A stretch of 64,000 nt of DNA from NCBI RefSeq assembly GCF_021917145.1, contig NW_025813772.1:62001-126000 (forward strand), read 5' to 3'. The notes beneath the pieces were generated by a model, which saw only the letters and a list, made by a program, of their open reading frames with translations, made no database searches and was not told the DNA's origin. Of this stretch, positions 1-28,365 are shown piece after piece. The DNA comes from Hypomesus transpacificus (Eukaryota; Chordata; Actinopteri; Osmeriformes; Osmeridae). Made by a program: the position numbers and the translations under genes. Positions within the stretch are counted from its first letter, which is position 1. The number at the start of each line of letters is the position of its first letter.

Positions 1-1000
<1,000 letters not shown>

Positions 1001-3491
1001 CTACTAGCAGCAGCAATCAATCCGCTGGCCTTCTTTTTCTTCTTCTTTTTTTCTTTCTCTCCTCCTGTCTGAGTGTCTTTATAAGCAATAAGCATGCAAC
1101 CAATTCATGGCTCAAGTCATCCTTCTCGAGGTGAGGATGTGCTGGTGGTTCCATGGCACTGATGCAAGTTTGCATCTCCCCCCCCCCCCCTCTCAACGTC
1201 CCACCCCCTCCTCCCCAATAGATGGAGAGGGGGGGGGGAGGGGGCAAACAGTATGGGGAAGTGTAAGGTGAGGGTTAGGTATGAACCCAGGTGAGCAACT
1301 ATTACCAAGCCACTTTATTGCCATAATAGGATATCATTCTAAGAGATGGTTAGGTTTTCCATTATCAACATGATTAGAAATCACCATACTCCTCCCACCC
1401 CAGCTGGTCAGGACCCATACATATATAGTATGTCTTGAGTGATACACTGAAGTAGCTGTACTGTAGTCAGTGCACATTGCTGTATTTTTGTCCAGTACAG
1501 GGGGGAAAAAAGCACGTTTTCACCTGGAGGGAGAAGGGAGCCAGAGGGAGAGAGCCAGGGGGAGAGGAAGGGGGCCAGAGGGAGAGAGCCAGGGGGAGAG
1601 GAAGGGGGCCAGAGGGAGAGAGCCAGGGGGAGAGGAAGGGGGCCAGAGGGAGAGGAAGGGGGCCAGAGGGAGAGAGCCAGGGGGAGAGGAAAGGGCCAGA
1701 GGGAGAGAGCCAGGGGGAGAGGAAGGGCGCCAGAGGGAGAGAGCCAGGGGGAGAGGAAGGGGGCCACATAGATGGGCTAGGTGGGTTTATGAGGGCCGGT
1801 GAGGTGGTTGAGGGGGAAGCAGGAAGCACTTTTGCACCGTTTTTCTTTTATTTCCCGCTGCTCTGTTGTTCTCTGAGACGGAGGAACCTGTGCAGATCTC
1901 AGCGGGGGAACTGTGCCGGCTGGAACGAGGGCTGCCATGCCAGCTGTGCCCTCTGGACTCTGAGGAAGTGCAATGACCCAGTGTCTTTCTCTTTTGTCAG
2001 GCAAAAAAAAAAGGAGTACTTCATCAGAATTATGTTTTGCTGTTGGTTATTTTGTGAATTTCACTGAGTTTTGAAAGTCTAGATTTTCATGATTTTGTCA
2101 TTGTTGTAAAGAAAATGTCTATTTGGATTTGTCTGTCCCCTACATTTTATATATAAAGAATTTAAAAAATGCATTACGATATATTTATCAGTGCTTTAAG
2201 TGGGGAACATAATTATATTGAAATAGGATTTTTGACTGAAAGATGCGTTTGTCTTGGATCAGTATATTGCTCGGTGGCATTTTATTCATTTAGCTTTTGC
2301 TTTCATTTTAATCACTGTTATTTAGGTGCCCTTCTATGCCTGTCTTCAAAACCCCAATGCATTTCAAAACAGGAGTGAGATCAACAAACAGTTGGCACAT
2401 TCACAGCACCATGTACCAAGATATAAAAGGTTGACAATGTTTTTGTTTTGATGTTTCTTGGCCGTTTTGAAAACTTCACTGATCAGGTTTCTGTGGAACA
2501 TGTAAACTAGGAATTTTACTAAGTGGCAGGCCTTTGTCCTATATTCAAAGAAGGTATATCATGAGGGAAGTCCCTGATCAAATCTCATACACATTGGCCC
2601 ATGACAGCAGAATGGAAGCCCCTTTTACTGAAATCCAGCTAAATTTTGGCTCCCAGTAGGTTAAAAGCTGAAATCCAAGGGTAAAATTATGACATCTCTG
2701 ACTCCTCTTCTATGTACTGCGTGGTATTAGTGAACAATCCATCTGAAGACGCATCAGGGTTTAGGACCGATTTGAAAAAGATGATTTGTAGCAGGGACAT
2801 GCAGTGCATGGACTATGTGTTACTATTATTACGTTTCCGGTTACCTTGACTTCTGTTTGACCATATCCCCTGACTTTGATATTTGCTTCAACCTTAAAGT
2901 AAAGGCCTGTGGGCCCTTGAAGGAAGTGTATTTTTCTATTGATGAAAGGATGGGTTTTGTTTTGCTTTAATGTCAATAAACCCATCGGGACAAATCTGTT
3001 TTTTGGAGTCTTAATGTCTCTTGTCATTTGGTTGGCTGCCTTATTATAAACAGTACTGTTGGATCAGTTTTATATTGGAGAAATTAGATCATTGTCTGCC
3101 CTCAGTAGGCTTTTGCTTTTGCCCTGGTTTCTTTTTTTGGACCTTATGTTTTTGGACCATCAACCCTTTTTGTGTTTTGAAAGGATATGTGCATGATATG
3201 ATTCCAAATTGTCCTTATGACCACACGCAAGAATTGTTTGGAAAAAGTGTGTGTGTTTGTGTGAAACGTGTACCCTCTTTTAATGGCTTATTTTGTGAAT
3301 CATTTTTCCATTTGAGTGGGAGTGTGCAGAGTGGGGACTTTTCAGGAGAATTATGTAATTGTATATTGTCTTAACTGCTTTAAAGAAACGTTTTATTTTT
3401 ATTTTAAGGGACCCTTCTAGTATGACCAATGTAACTTTCAATGGACAGTGTTTGAAATAAATCATTTATACACACACAACTGCCTAATAAA
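1001..3491 (+). other. prkaa1: prkaa1 3' UTR and possible poly(A) signals
   Basis: Non-coding, increasingly AT-rich sequence follows the prkaa1 stop. AATAAA hexamers lie at 3456-3461 and 3486-3491, the best candidates for the transcript end. The extent is inferred: an earlier site (AATAAA near 2975) could be used instead. The region includes a 34-bp minisatellite. Confidence 0.45.
1530..1766 (+). repeat. 34-bp purine-rich minisatellite
   Basis: About seven tandem copies of a G/A-rich unit containing 'CCAGAGGGAGAGAGCCAGG'. Phase markers fall at about 1575, 1609, 1643, 1663, 1696, 1730 and 1764, giving a 34-bp period with one 20-bp short copy and one 33-bp copy. Top-strand purine content is near 90%. 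Open frames here (RERARG-type peptides) are repeat artefacts. Confidence 0.9.
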
Positions 3492-4747
3492 CCGCTAAAT
3501 TGCACAAATGTTCATGTTGCTCTGCCTTGTTATGATATATTTGTGAGTCTAGTTTCCAGGTTTGGGAAAGCAGAGAACGTATTGACGTCAGCACTTGGTG
3601 CTTTGAAATTAGTCCCCTGATGTAGACTGTCAGATTTAGCAAATTGGCTTTGCTATCCCTTAAGACATTCTTTATGGGTTGTGTTAGTACAATGAATTAC
3701 TGACAATAATTTAATACCTTTTATTTATAGATGCCTTTTAAGACACTCAATGACACCTTGCTTAAGGCATAAAAACATGAATAAAATAAAAATATATATA
3801 CAAAAATACAATACAAATCAAACATACAGATCAAGGAATAAGATCAATAAAAGCTGCGCTAAACAAATACATTTGAGTTTTAAACTAGGAAATAAAATCG
3901 GATTTTGGCGCTGCACAACTAAAAGTAAATAATTTAATTTGAAAATAGACGCAGACAGTAAGTGCTCAGATGATCTTGAAGACAATATGAAATTAATCAA
4001 ATGTTTAAACTATAAACAAGAGCTGTAATACACTTAAATATACTATAAGACCATATTTGTCACATACTAACGCTAGTAATGGTCTCGTTTGGCCGAAGAT
4101 TAAAACGTAGAACTGTTACTTTAAATGTCAGTGTTTACATTTTAAAAAGCTTCCGGGTTAGATAAAGTTGTGGTCATGTTATAAATCCAATGGATATAGA
4201 GGATGGTGAACTGTAATTTTTTATTTTATTTTTTCAATACCAAAATCTATATAATTGGCATGAATTATGGTTAAGTGGTCAAATAGTTTCATTGATTGTC
4301 ATATGTGACAAATTAATCGGTTAATAAGGGCGAGCGCAGTTGCTGTCCTCTGGAAACATTAGATCTAGACGAAATCAACCCCACTTCATGCCATCATTAC
4401 CAGTCGGAATAGGTTACATAGTAAACATTTTCATTTTCACAAGTTTGCTGTCGCTGTAAATTGGTTGGGCTAGGAGAAGGATTTAGGTAAGCTCAAATAG
4501 CTAGTCTGTGTGGTTGCATTCTGCTGGAAGCGCTAGTCAAATTGGTCACATACTGTAGGCTACTAGTGCTAGCGCTACACATATCTAACGCTAGCTAATC
4601 TGTTATGCCAGTCAAATAAGAATAGGTTACATATGTCATACTCATACTTCATACTCAATATCCTATCCTTGTTGTTTCTGCTAGATACAGACGTATTATG
4701 TTTTGTTGTCGTGTTAATAAATATCACTTTCTGCAGTTTTCTTCAGC
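3492..4747. other. prkaa1-ttc33 intergenic region / ttc33 5' region
   Basis: AT-rich, with no coding signal. A pyrimidine tract plus AG at 4736-4746 just before the ttc33 start codon looks like a splice acceptor, so ttc33 probably has an upstream non-coding exon in this interval that I cannot place. Confidence 0.4.
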
Positions 4748-18685
<13,938 letters not shown>

Positions 18686-19260
18686 GCTTGGGTCTTGAAG
18701 GCCTTGGTCGATGACGTAGATCGAGTCATTAAGGTCTGTTCAATTCCTCTCACGGGTTTGCCCGTAAGGGGCTGATCCATAGACTCCTTGGTGTTGGATG
18801 TGATCAGTCAAGCCCACCCACAAGTCATTGATCGTGGACTGCCAAGCTCTATAGACCTACGGACTTTTCTGAGAAACCTTTGTTTGGGTTAAGATTTCTT
18901 TGTGTACTTTGTGTTGTGCAGGTTGTTTTATTTGTTGTGGTATAGGATCGTGCGAGACAAATTAGACATATGTACTCTGTTGTTTATGGGCTTTTTTGTG
19001 TATGTTTTTGAGGTTTACGTTTTGTCAAAACCCTTATTTTGTCAATTCTCCCTATGCTGAGACTGGAGCATAGCAGCAGAGCATAAACACATACTTTCTG
19101 TTAGCATTCATCCCCCTGAGCGGTCAACAACCACTGGCCAGTATCAGATTTGTCTTAAGTTGAGTTGCTTTTCTCTTTGGAAAATGTCTGTCTTTCTTGT
19201 CACGAACATACCGTATGTTGTCTTTTAAACTGTCACAGCTTGAAACTGACAAGTATTAAA
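18686..19260 (+). other. ttc33: ttc33 3' UTR (likely extent)
   Basis: Non-coding sequence after the ttc33 stop, becoming T-rich. An ATTAAA at 19255-19260 is a plausible poly(A) signal; the true end is not determined. Confidence 0.4.
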
Positions 19261-20702
19261 GCGAATGACTGGAAAACTCCTTGAAAATTCCCCATGATAG
19301 TCACTTGTACCAGTCAAACTTTGTGTCCCATGCCTTTAGGAACCTTAATTGCAGTTTAATGCAAGATAGGGGCTGCTGTTGGATTTATAGCTTCAAAATT
19401 AGCAACAAATAAGACAAATCTTATCTTGATCTCCATGACAGAGGGATTAAATGAGAATCTTTGAAAAAGAATATCGCACGATGATTCCCGGAAATCGACT
19501 GAAGCTTCGGAACGTGGTGTGTCATAAGAGACCCCCTTGGGGAGATGGGGTGGGTGCTGCTCAAACAATCATCTCCAGCCAGGTCTGGAGCGACTCCACA
19601 GAACGCTTTGCTCTGATTGAATGGCCATGCTTAAAGGGCCACAGCTTGAACACTCATTGCGTGTGACTGGCGGAGTCTAATAGCGGATCCTTTTCCCCAA
19701 TACTCCTACTAAATCGGGTTGGTGTGACTCGCGACACGCCATACGGTGGAGGGTTGAGACTGGCATGAGGGCGGGCAGTGCACGAGGGGAACGGAGGAAC
19801 CGTGTTCATTACATTCATAAGAAGGCGACGCATGAATTCATTAAATTCATATTAGGCAGAGTGTTGTCTTTCATGTCTCTGGTGCCCAGTACAACGACAC
19901 TTCTGTACCAGGTGTGGACCAGTTTGGCCCCTCCTGTGGAAGCCTCCAGGACTCGAGAGTCGACTGCAGATGGTTTGTGGCCACAGCCTGGTGTTGGGAT
20001 GGATTTATCGTATCATTCTAATGGCGGTGAGGATTATCAGGTTCTTGGATAAAGAGATGAGGAATACAGATGACACCAACAGCCGGTTGCCATGCCATCA
20101 AAGCTGCTGCTGCTGCTGATGATGATGATAAAGGGCACTAGTGCAAAGAGGCCAAGGGTCGGAAAGAGCAGGACTATGCCTCAAACGATCAATAATATCA
20201 CCCCTCCACAGAGTTATAAACATCACAGAAAGGTTGCCATAAGAAAGAAAACGTAATTGTATTTTTGGCATAGTATTTTTTAAGTATGTTTTTTGGGTCA
20301 AATAAGGAAGTAACCGTGATTAGGATATGGCACAGCCATTTATGTTTTTAAAATGTGAATGCCGATTTTAGCACATGGTGTGATAATACAGTAGGCCTAT
20401 GCTTGTACAGTAATCCGCTTGTTTGTCCTCCAAAATGTAAGCGTATATTATTTATTGAACTGAAATAAATGTGTGGAATATTGCTTCTAGTTTTTAATTC
20501 TTTATCGACTACGCATTTCCACTGCAAATGTTGATACGTTGAACACAACCTTTACATTTATCAAATTATTAATGGAAAAGTTGATAATCCTATTGTCAAA
20601 ATCATGGACAGTGTGCATTCAAAGTATTTCCTCACATGTCTGCAGCCAATACTTTTGATATGTAATAATACGTAACATCCATTTGATACGATTCAGTAAT
20701 GA

Positions 20703-22204
20703 TTTATTTGCTAGTCTGGTCTGGCCAACAACTGCTGAAACAGAAGGTCACTTTTAGAGCATCCTTGTTCAGAGGCCAGAGGAACAAAGGGATCAAGTAC
20801 AGATGTGTACAAATGTGTACACATTTAAGTCTGACACTGTGGACAATGGGCTATGTTGGTACTCCTAAAAAATGACAATTGTCAACCACCTAGTTTTCCA
20901 GTCCAGACGGACTGGACAGTTGAGATGGATTGGGCAGCTTGCAGTCGCAGTTTGATGCAAAGTTAATTATCGCTGTCAATCACTATGGTATATGGAGGTG
21001 CTGTAACTGTCAACCCCACAATGAACTGTAGACAGCAGGACTAAATAGGACTATTTCTAAGATTGTATCCATCAATTCTTTTGTACAGTGTGTAGTATAG
21101 ACACGGCAGTTTTTTCAGGGCTATCAGGATTGCGTTAGCCGAGGTGATTCGATACAGATCCGGAACAACCTCTTGATTAGACGATGACTAAGCTCGTGCA
21201 GAGAGATAGTGATAACGGTGATGCACTTTCACACCTGAGAAACTTTAATATTAATGTCTTAACTTCTTTAAACAGTATGACTCATTTGTTTTTCATTTCC
21301 TGTGCTTTCTGGGATTCACGCTCAGCAAAGCATGATGGGCTTGCGCAAAAGAAAGTCAACAGCAATCGGTTCTTTTAACATCCTTTACTCACTTCACAAA
21401 ATGTCAAGATAGGTCAACACAAGGAACAACATGGCATGGGATTATTATATTGTAGTCAATAGTTTTGTTGGTGCCCCATACCTCATGCAACGTTGTAGAA
21501 GTGCCATTTAAAATGATGAATTGTTTACAAGTGTTTCTGAAGTAGCCAAAGCTTGCAGCCCATCTTTTAATCATTTGTACAGTTCAGACTTATCAAACCT
21601 TCTCACAGAGAAGAGATATATTTTTCGATTTCTTAAATAACTTAAACATGGAACACACAATTCACATTGTAGCATGACTATACAGTATTTGAATGTCATT
21701 CTTGAGCTTATGTCAGAATGTCTAGTAAGCCTGTGGTTGCTTAATTGACCTTGCAGTGGTTTTACGTTTCTAAAAGTGTGCTGAAATTCCCCTTAACAAT
21801 TTAATGTGTAGCTGAAAATATTTGGGTTTTGTGGCTGAACACCATTGCTGTGTATAGTACGTTGCGTTTATATTGCAGTAGGACTGTGACATGTAGAGAC
21901 ACATTTAGGCTATTCAACACTATTCAATTTGTATATTTTTGATGTTCGTTTTACCTTTCTACCTCATCACCTGACGTACAGGTCAGTCACATGAATAGAG
22001 CAGTCTTTAGTCTTGAAGACACAATGTCCTGAGTGGCCTTAAACTAGCCTACCCATAGTCCTTTATGTTTCAGCTGCATTCGCAATAGCATTCATGTGAG
22101 TCAGCTGCCATTCAAGTTCAACCAGCAGCAATTTCCCTTCTCCTTTTAAGTTCAGTTGACCAACCACATGTGCGAAGGGTGGTTAGAGTTCTCAAAGTAC
22201 AATG
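20703..22204 (-). other. ptger4: ptger4 3' UTR (candidate)
   Basis: AT-rich sequence downstream of the ptger4 stop, read on the minus strand. A minus-strand AATAAA (TTTATT at 20703-20708) is a possible poly(A) signal. No other gene is seen between the ends of ttc33 and ptger4. Confidence 0.35.
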
Positions 22205-24261
22205 TCAGATGCATTTCTCCTGCAAGTTCGAGGTCTCGTCCGTGAAGGTGACATAAAGAGCTGGGTCCTTCGAGGGCTCCAGGGGTAGCCTGTCCATACC
22301 ACCTGGCGTCCCCAGCATCTTGACCTCAGAGGTGGCCAGTAATGGGTCCTCTTGCTCCCTTACCATCTTGAGGTCCTGGAGAAGGGAGCGCTCCACTGCA
22401 GGGGGGCTGGGTCTGCCCAGGCCCCCGGGAGTGAACCCACCGGGCCCAGAGTCAGAAGCCTCGGGTAGGTAGAGAAAGGTCTGCGAAGTGCTGATGACCC
22501 CCCTCAGCCCGGGGGACACCAGCGAAGGGCAATCCCGGGACACGATGGACGACGAGCAGGGGCCGTCAACGCAGTCAAACTGCCCTCTGGCCTGGCGGCG
22601 GCCCCGGCTGCCCATCCTGCAGAACAGACACTTGATCTTCTCCACCAGCTTCAGGACCACGGTCCTCCTCAGCAGGATGTAGATCCAGGGGTCCAGGATC
22701 GGGTTGACCGAGGCCATCCGGATGGCTCGCAGGTCAGGGTTCTCGGCGATGGAGACGTCGTCCACGTTGGCACGGGACAGCTGGTTAACGAAGATCCGCA
22801 GCTGAGGGTGAGAGGTGGCAAGGTTAGTATGCACTTCTCTGTGGCGGCTGTAACGTATACAATCCTGATAGAGGTGAAATATAAAAGTGAAATATAGAGG
22901 TGTGCTGTGGACATTGTTTGATATGTAGCTCATTATTTCTGCTCGGAATGTTGTGGTGATGTGAAGTGTTGCTATGCTGTGTGAAAATGCGAGTGTCTCT
23001 GGTGTGTAGAGATTATATTTTATCATTCATATTAGAGCCTCCTGCATCTCTCTTGATCTTGTACTGGGTGTACCCAACACAGAAGCAGTGGCAAGGAGCC
23101 AATGAAAACACAGCTCTGTCTCATATCAGTTATCAGTCATAAGCAAGTTTTTGGCCATTGGTTGCCCCTGGACGCCAATCAACAACCTTGTCAAAACATG
23201 TAAACAACTGTCAGACTCATGGTGAAGCATTACAAAAAGACAGCGATAGTGAAATATGAGTTTTAGGGGTTTCGGTTTCTCTCTGGCTTTCCAGTTTCCA
23301 GTATCCCCCCCCCCCCCCCCCCCATTTTTACATGATGTTAGTCATGTCAATTAATACATCAACAACTCTTCACTGCTGAAATATGCCAAATATTTTTTAC
23401 TTGAGCCTGCATGTTTTTATTGATTAACTTCCTGACTTTGACGAACACACAAAGCCATGTACATTATCAACTTACCACTAACGGTATTGAGCAGATGAGT
23501 ACTGTGGCAGAAGTAGCTATGAGCAGTATGACCATTTGTATCTCTGCCCCAGCCAAGCGTCTGAAACTCCGCCTGCGCCGCAGGTCCGCGATGCGCCCCT
23601 GGTCCGTGCCCAGCGAGGTCCTGCGTATGAACCGCTTGTGCATCATGATGAGCGCCCCGCACACCATCACGTTGCATATGACAGTGGCCAGCACCAGAAA
23701 CGAATTCACACCAGCGTACATGTAGGAGAATGTGGCGTGAGTCGAGTCGTTTGTCCGCCAGTCGATAAAGCACCACGTCTTTGGATACTGGAGTTTGACC
23801 TCTCCAAGACCCATACTGGGCAGCGCGCAAAAGAGAACGTTTGAAACGTAAATGGTTACCAGTGTCAGGGCGGCAAGTCTCTGGTCAACGTAATGGTTGT
23901 AGAAATAGGCATGGTTAATGGCCAGGTATCTCTCGATGGACATGGCGAAGACGATGCTGAGCTGCACCAGGAAGAAGAATAGGAGGATAAATCCAGAGTA
24001 CTGGCACAGCGACTGTCCCCCGGGCCACTCGCCCTTCATGTAGGTTGCGATGGTGACGGGACTGGCCAGGAGAGTGCCCAGGAGGTCAGTCACTGCGAGT
24101 CCGCACACGAGCGTGTAGAATGTGGTCTCCTTCTGTTCCTTCCTAGTTTTGCGTAGCACCACGATGGCGATAACATTCCCCACCACCCCGAATATGAACA
24201 TGATGACTGGGATGGTGGGATCCCGGGACTGGGGCTTTCCGTTCCCGGTGGTGTTATTCAT
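22205..24261 (-). CDS. ptger4: Prostaglandin E2 receptor EP4 (spliced, complete coding sequence)
   Basis: A class A GPCR of the plasma membrane that binds PGE2 and, in this family, signals mainly through Gs and cAMP. Exon 1 is 24261-23476 (262 codons) and exon 2 is 22801-22205 (stop at 22207-22205), total 460 residues against 488 in human. The junction falls after 'ICSIPLV' in TM6 in phase 0, the position I recall for mammalian EP4. Visible marks: N-glycosylation site NNTT near the N-terminus, 'SIERYLAI' at the end of TM3 (ERY form of DRY), the prostanoid-receptor loop 2 motif 'QYPKTWCFIDW', and TM7 'RMASVNPILDPWIYILLRR' with its ligand-carboxylate arginine and DPWIY in place of NPxxY. The C-tail has Ser/Thr clusters and ends 'ETSNLQEKCI'. 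The start is the only in-frame Met giving a normal N-terminus. The gene is convergent with ttc33. I cannot say which teleost ptger4 copy this is. Confidence 0.96.
23305..23323 (+). repeat. Poly(C) tract in ptger4 intron
   Basis: Nineteen C in a row inside the single coding intron of ptger4 (22802-23475). The rest of the intron shows nothing notable. Confidence 0.95.
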
Positions 24262-24700
24262 GTCTGTGTGACTATTCTCTCACAGTCTCTGCGTAATTCT
24301 TGTCATTTACTCTCCTTCCCTGCTCGCGCTTGCTCTTAGCTTCCTCGCGATTTCTCCAAGTTGTGCAATGAAGCGCAGAGCCATACTTCTCCAATTTCCA
24401 TGTTCTTCAGTTGGCAACGTTCTTCGCTCTTTTAGTAAGACTCCAGTGAGAACTCTTTTGGCTTGACGTAACTGCCGACAGGAGTTTTCTCTCCGATGTG
24501 ACAGTTTAACTGCTTTGACTGTGAGTTGACAGTGTCCTGTGCGCTTGCTCACCCCTCTGTGCGCCGAGCTTTCCTTGCTATTGTAGATTCTACTCCTTTG
24601 CGCTCCTGATCTACTCCTCCTCCTCGCTCCTCCTCGCCTATGATTTTGAAGCAAACTATTGTACACCACTACAGTAGGTGTAGCCTAGGCGACCTCATTG
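24262..24700 (-). promoter_or_regulatory. ptger4: ptger4 5' UTR / promoter-proximal region
   Basis: Sequence immediately upstream of the ptger4 ATG on the minus strand. It is less AT-rich than the DNA beyond it and contains many CCTCCT/CGC motifs near 24600-24640. No TATA box or start site could be fixed, so the regulatory call rests on position only. Confidence 0.35.
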
Positions 24701-27700
24701 AACACATCTCATAGGTCCGATTGTTTTTCTTAATACCCTCTACAATTACTTTTCGTAAAAAATGTTATTTTCATGCCTAAGAGTAAATAAATGAGAATAG
24801 ATGTGACCATAGTTTAGATATAGGTTATCGTTGGATAAATACTTATCATGTGGTTCGGTTCATGAAGAAGTACAGTGACGTGTAATTAGTTTGGCTCATA
24901 GTGTAGTAACAGTCATTCTAAATTGTTTACATGAAAAGTATAAGGTCAAAAATTCAAGAGATTCACAACAAAGTCGAAGATGGTGTTGGATTTCAGAATA
25001 CACAGGAGCCAATAACATGGAGAGAACTGATTTTTTGTGATGGATTGCTCTCAGTATTGCACTGGAAAGTGCAAAGTGATTGCATCGTGGCTTAACCTGT
25101 AACCACTGTTACAGACATCGAATGCGCACTAAGTGCGCAGGCCCACCCTTGCCCGTGCGTAACGCTGTGGAGCGCATGCCCCGGACATCTGTTTTGTATT
25201 TAACCAATTATTTACACCATTAATTATTTACAATGAGACTTTTAACAGGAATTTCAATTATTGGTAATTAGATATTCCACATGCGTTAGTTAGACCAAGA
25301 TGAGTAGTCCGTGTTGGTATAATAGGCCTACAACGTGTGGAGGCAATTCAAGAGAAATTACAATTTGTGCATTCGTGAAAAGTTTCTCTTGAGAATATGT
25401 GTTTAATTAAAAAAGGGTTTCAAATTTCAATATCATTCGAATGTAGTGTAAGACTATATTCTGCTCTACAGAATCTAATTATAACTTTGGAATTTTGCCT
25501 TTTAATATAATTAATTTTTGGGTGCTAAGCTGTGCAAATATGTGCACACGTCAAACAACCACACACACACACACACACACACACATAAGTAATATATATT
25601 TCATATACTATAATCCATATTATATATACATATATTCATCCTTAGCCTACCTATAATGATGTGGAAATAAAAATTAATAATGTTTTCTACGTCATTCAGT
25701 CCAAAAAATCTTGAGTCACATGAAAATGACTCAAGATGCATGGAAATAAACTATGATGTTTTCAGTAGCTGAACAGATAAGGAACTATGCTTGTAACAAC
25801 TGCATTGGCTTTAGCATTTAGCAAATACATGTGGTGAAAGTGATGACGTACATCTTACACACCTAGACTTCCGGGAAAGTACACATTTAAACCGTGTAAA
25901 TAAATCACCTTATGAGAGAAAACACTAACCACCTCCACCTACATGGTGTACACCTACCGGAGAACTGAGAAAAACGATTGGATATTTGATCAAGGGGATG
26001 ATGGTGATATCCAATGAAAAATAGACAGTCGAGCGTCTTGGGAAATCTACAGAAGTGTTCTGCAAAGACAAAAAAAAGTGTGAAACTAGATGAGCACACG
26101 CATGCCACGAAGAGGAAGCTCACAGTCATAAACATCCTCTACTGGCTTCCAGTGATGTTCAGAGTGACATGGAGGGCCATGAAAGCTCACAGTTTGGGTT
26201 TTCTACCGCATCCTGTTGACCTATGTTGTGACGGTGAATTTACTGTTTACAGACATTCGACTGATGCCTAAATTAGTTTGTTCTGTGTTAATAACAAATG
26301 GCATGGCTCATTCAGTGCTCAGAAGAGAACTGTTTTAATTGCTAGCAGCAGCATATTTGCTCTGTGTCAGTTCTGTAGAATTACAACACAAAAATAATAA
26401 ATAACAGAAACAAAATATCCTAGGAAAAATAACAGATGTTTAAAAGAGGGTAGGGCTGTATCTTAACATCTAATAATAAATCAGTTTTTAACTAAATAAC
26501 TCTGCAATTGGTTTGATAGAATGAACTGAAATAATCCTGGTACTTAACTTAGAGTGAGAGTCCTAACCCCAGCCCCGAGTGCACAAACACAGGAGCAGCA
26601 CCCTGGAACAACTCGACACTGCACAGACCCTCGTTTGGCCTCACCTTTGAAGTGACTGGCAAGAAAAAGAAGAGAAGGAGAGAACGAAACAGGACGGAAT
26701 GGTCCGCAACGGTCCAGATGAGTCATTGTTTATAACATGTTTTTCTCAATACCCCATGATGATACGGCAGTGGGACAGTAGCCCAATGAGCAGCACATTC
26801 TCCACAGCCCCTGCTGCTGGGGGCCTTCCCTGGGAGGCACGCCCGCGGCCCCCTGGGGTGGTCAGCGTGGAAGGTATTACCATGGCATGTGTCCAGAGGA
26901 CTGGTCCAATTTTCCAAAACACATTTCTTTTATGTCCAACAGATCTGAGACTATACAATTACACACAACAGCGCAACACAGCACAATTCGGAATATATTG
27001 TATTTTTATTGAGGTATTCCATACTAACAGCTTCTTATAATGTAAAGAGTGCTTTCTGTTGGTGGTATACTGTAAAGTCTAGTCAAGTCGAGTCATGTCT
27101 CCTTTAGGAGGTTCGGACATGATGACCATCCGTTTCTGCTGAGCCAAAACAAACATGGGGGACAGAAGTTGGAAGTGTTGAGGGGAGAGAGACGCAGACT
27201 GTAAAAGCAGAATGTGCTTACGAGAAAGTCCTAACCCAGCCTGGGAAAGGCTGAGAAATAGTTTCTGTCTCCTGAGGGAGCTGTGCCTGGTAATCCCCCC
27301 CTCCTGCGCTCGTCCCCTCGCACAGGTCCAGTCGGTGCGAGCGGGGGTCATGCGATAAGGGCGACGACCCCCCTGTTTCTGCGGTTCTCAGTGCTGCTCT
27401 GATTAAGGCCCCTGAGGGAACCAGGGAAAACATTTGAAGGACTAACGAGAGAACATGATTGGCCGGTGGGGAGGTCGCACCTTCCTTTAATGTGATGACC
27501 CTAGAATGTTTTCTTTTCTTCTTGTTCTCAGGGGACTGGATCAGAATGGGGTCTTTGGGATTACAGCACTGCCAACAGTAGCTGCTGTTCAGCTGCATGC
27601 ACTAGTTTATGTGTGTGTGTGTGTGTGCGTGTAAACTGTATTTGCATGTTTATGTATGTGTGTATGTTTGTGGAATTAAGTTATAATACATGTGTGTGTG

Positions 27701-28334
27701 TGTGTCTGCACGCATATTTATCAGAGAGCAGATCTGAGTTTGTACTTTAGTGATAAAGTCTGTGAGTGTGCACATTTTATTGTGATAGTTGTGAGCGTGT
27801 TTTTGGTGCCAACTCTTTGACACAGCAGGTAAACCACAAAGAGTTCTTATTGTCTGTCTCCAAGATGTAAGACAGGCTTCAGACAAGCCCAGATATGTAC
27901 CAGCTCACCTTTTCAATCCCAGCATTCCTTCAATATCCCAAATGAATTAATCCATAAACCAGCTCAGTCAACCTTCACTACTCATGGCTGAAACTGCTCT
28001 GAGGAAAGAAAGTCCTAAAGGAGAGAAGGGTCTTACACAGACATGAGATCTAGGATACCTTGACTGTTCAGAAGTAAATCATCCACAGAGTCTGCCTGTG
28101 TGCATTTACAGGCATGTACAGTGTGCGTTTGTGTGTGTGTGTGCGTGTGTGTGTCTGAGTTTGCAGTTGTGTGTGTGAGTGTCTGAGTTTGCAGTTGTGT
28201 GTGTGTGTGTGTGTGTGTTTATGAGAAGTGTGTGTGTGTTTATGAGAAGAGCCATCCTAAGCCTCCTACACATGCTTCCCATGTAACCAGATTAAGGAGG
28301 GAAAAGGGGGTGGAAGGAGTGCGGTGGGGTTGTC

Positions 28335-28365
<31 letters not shown>

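Noticed and set aside
1408..2067. Long frames on both strands over the 34-bp repeat (RERARG or LPLALSLWP peptides)
   Set aside because: Minisatellite artefact after the prkaa1 stop; no family resemblance.
24307..24669. 120-codon minus-strand frame just upstream of ptger4
   Set aside because: Lies in the probable 5' UTR, is Arg/Ser-rich and resembles no family I know.
26014..26271. 85-codon plus-strand gene
   Set aside because: Only a ten-residue LINE-like phrase is recognisable; kept as a low-confidence relic instead of a gene.
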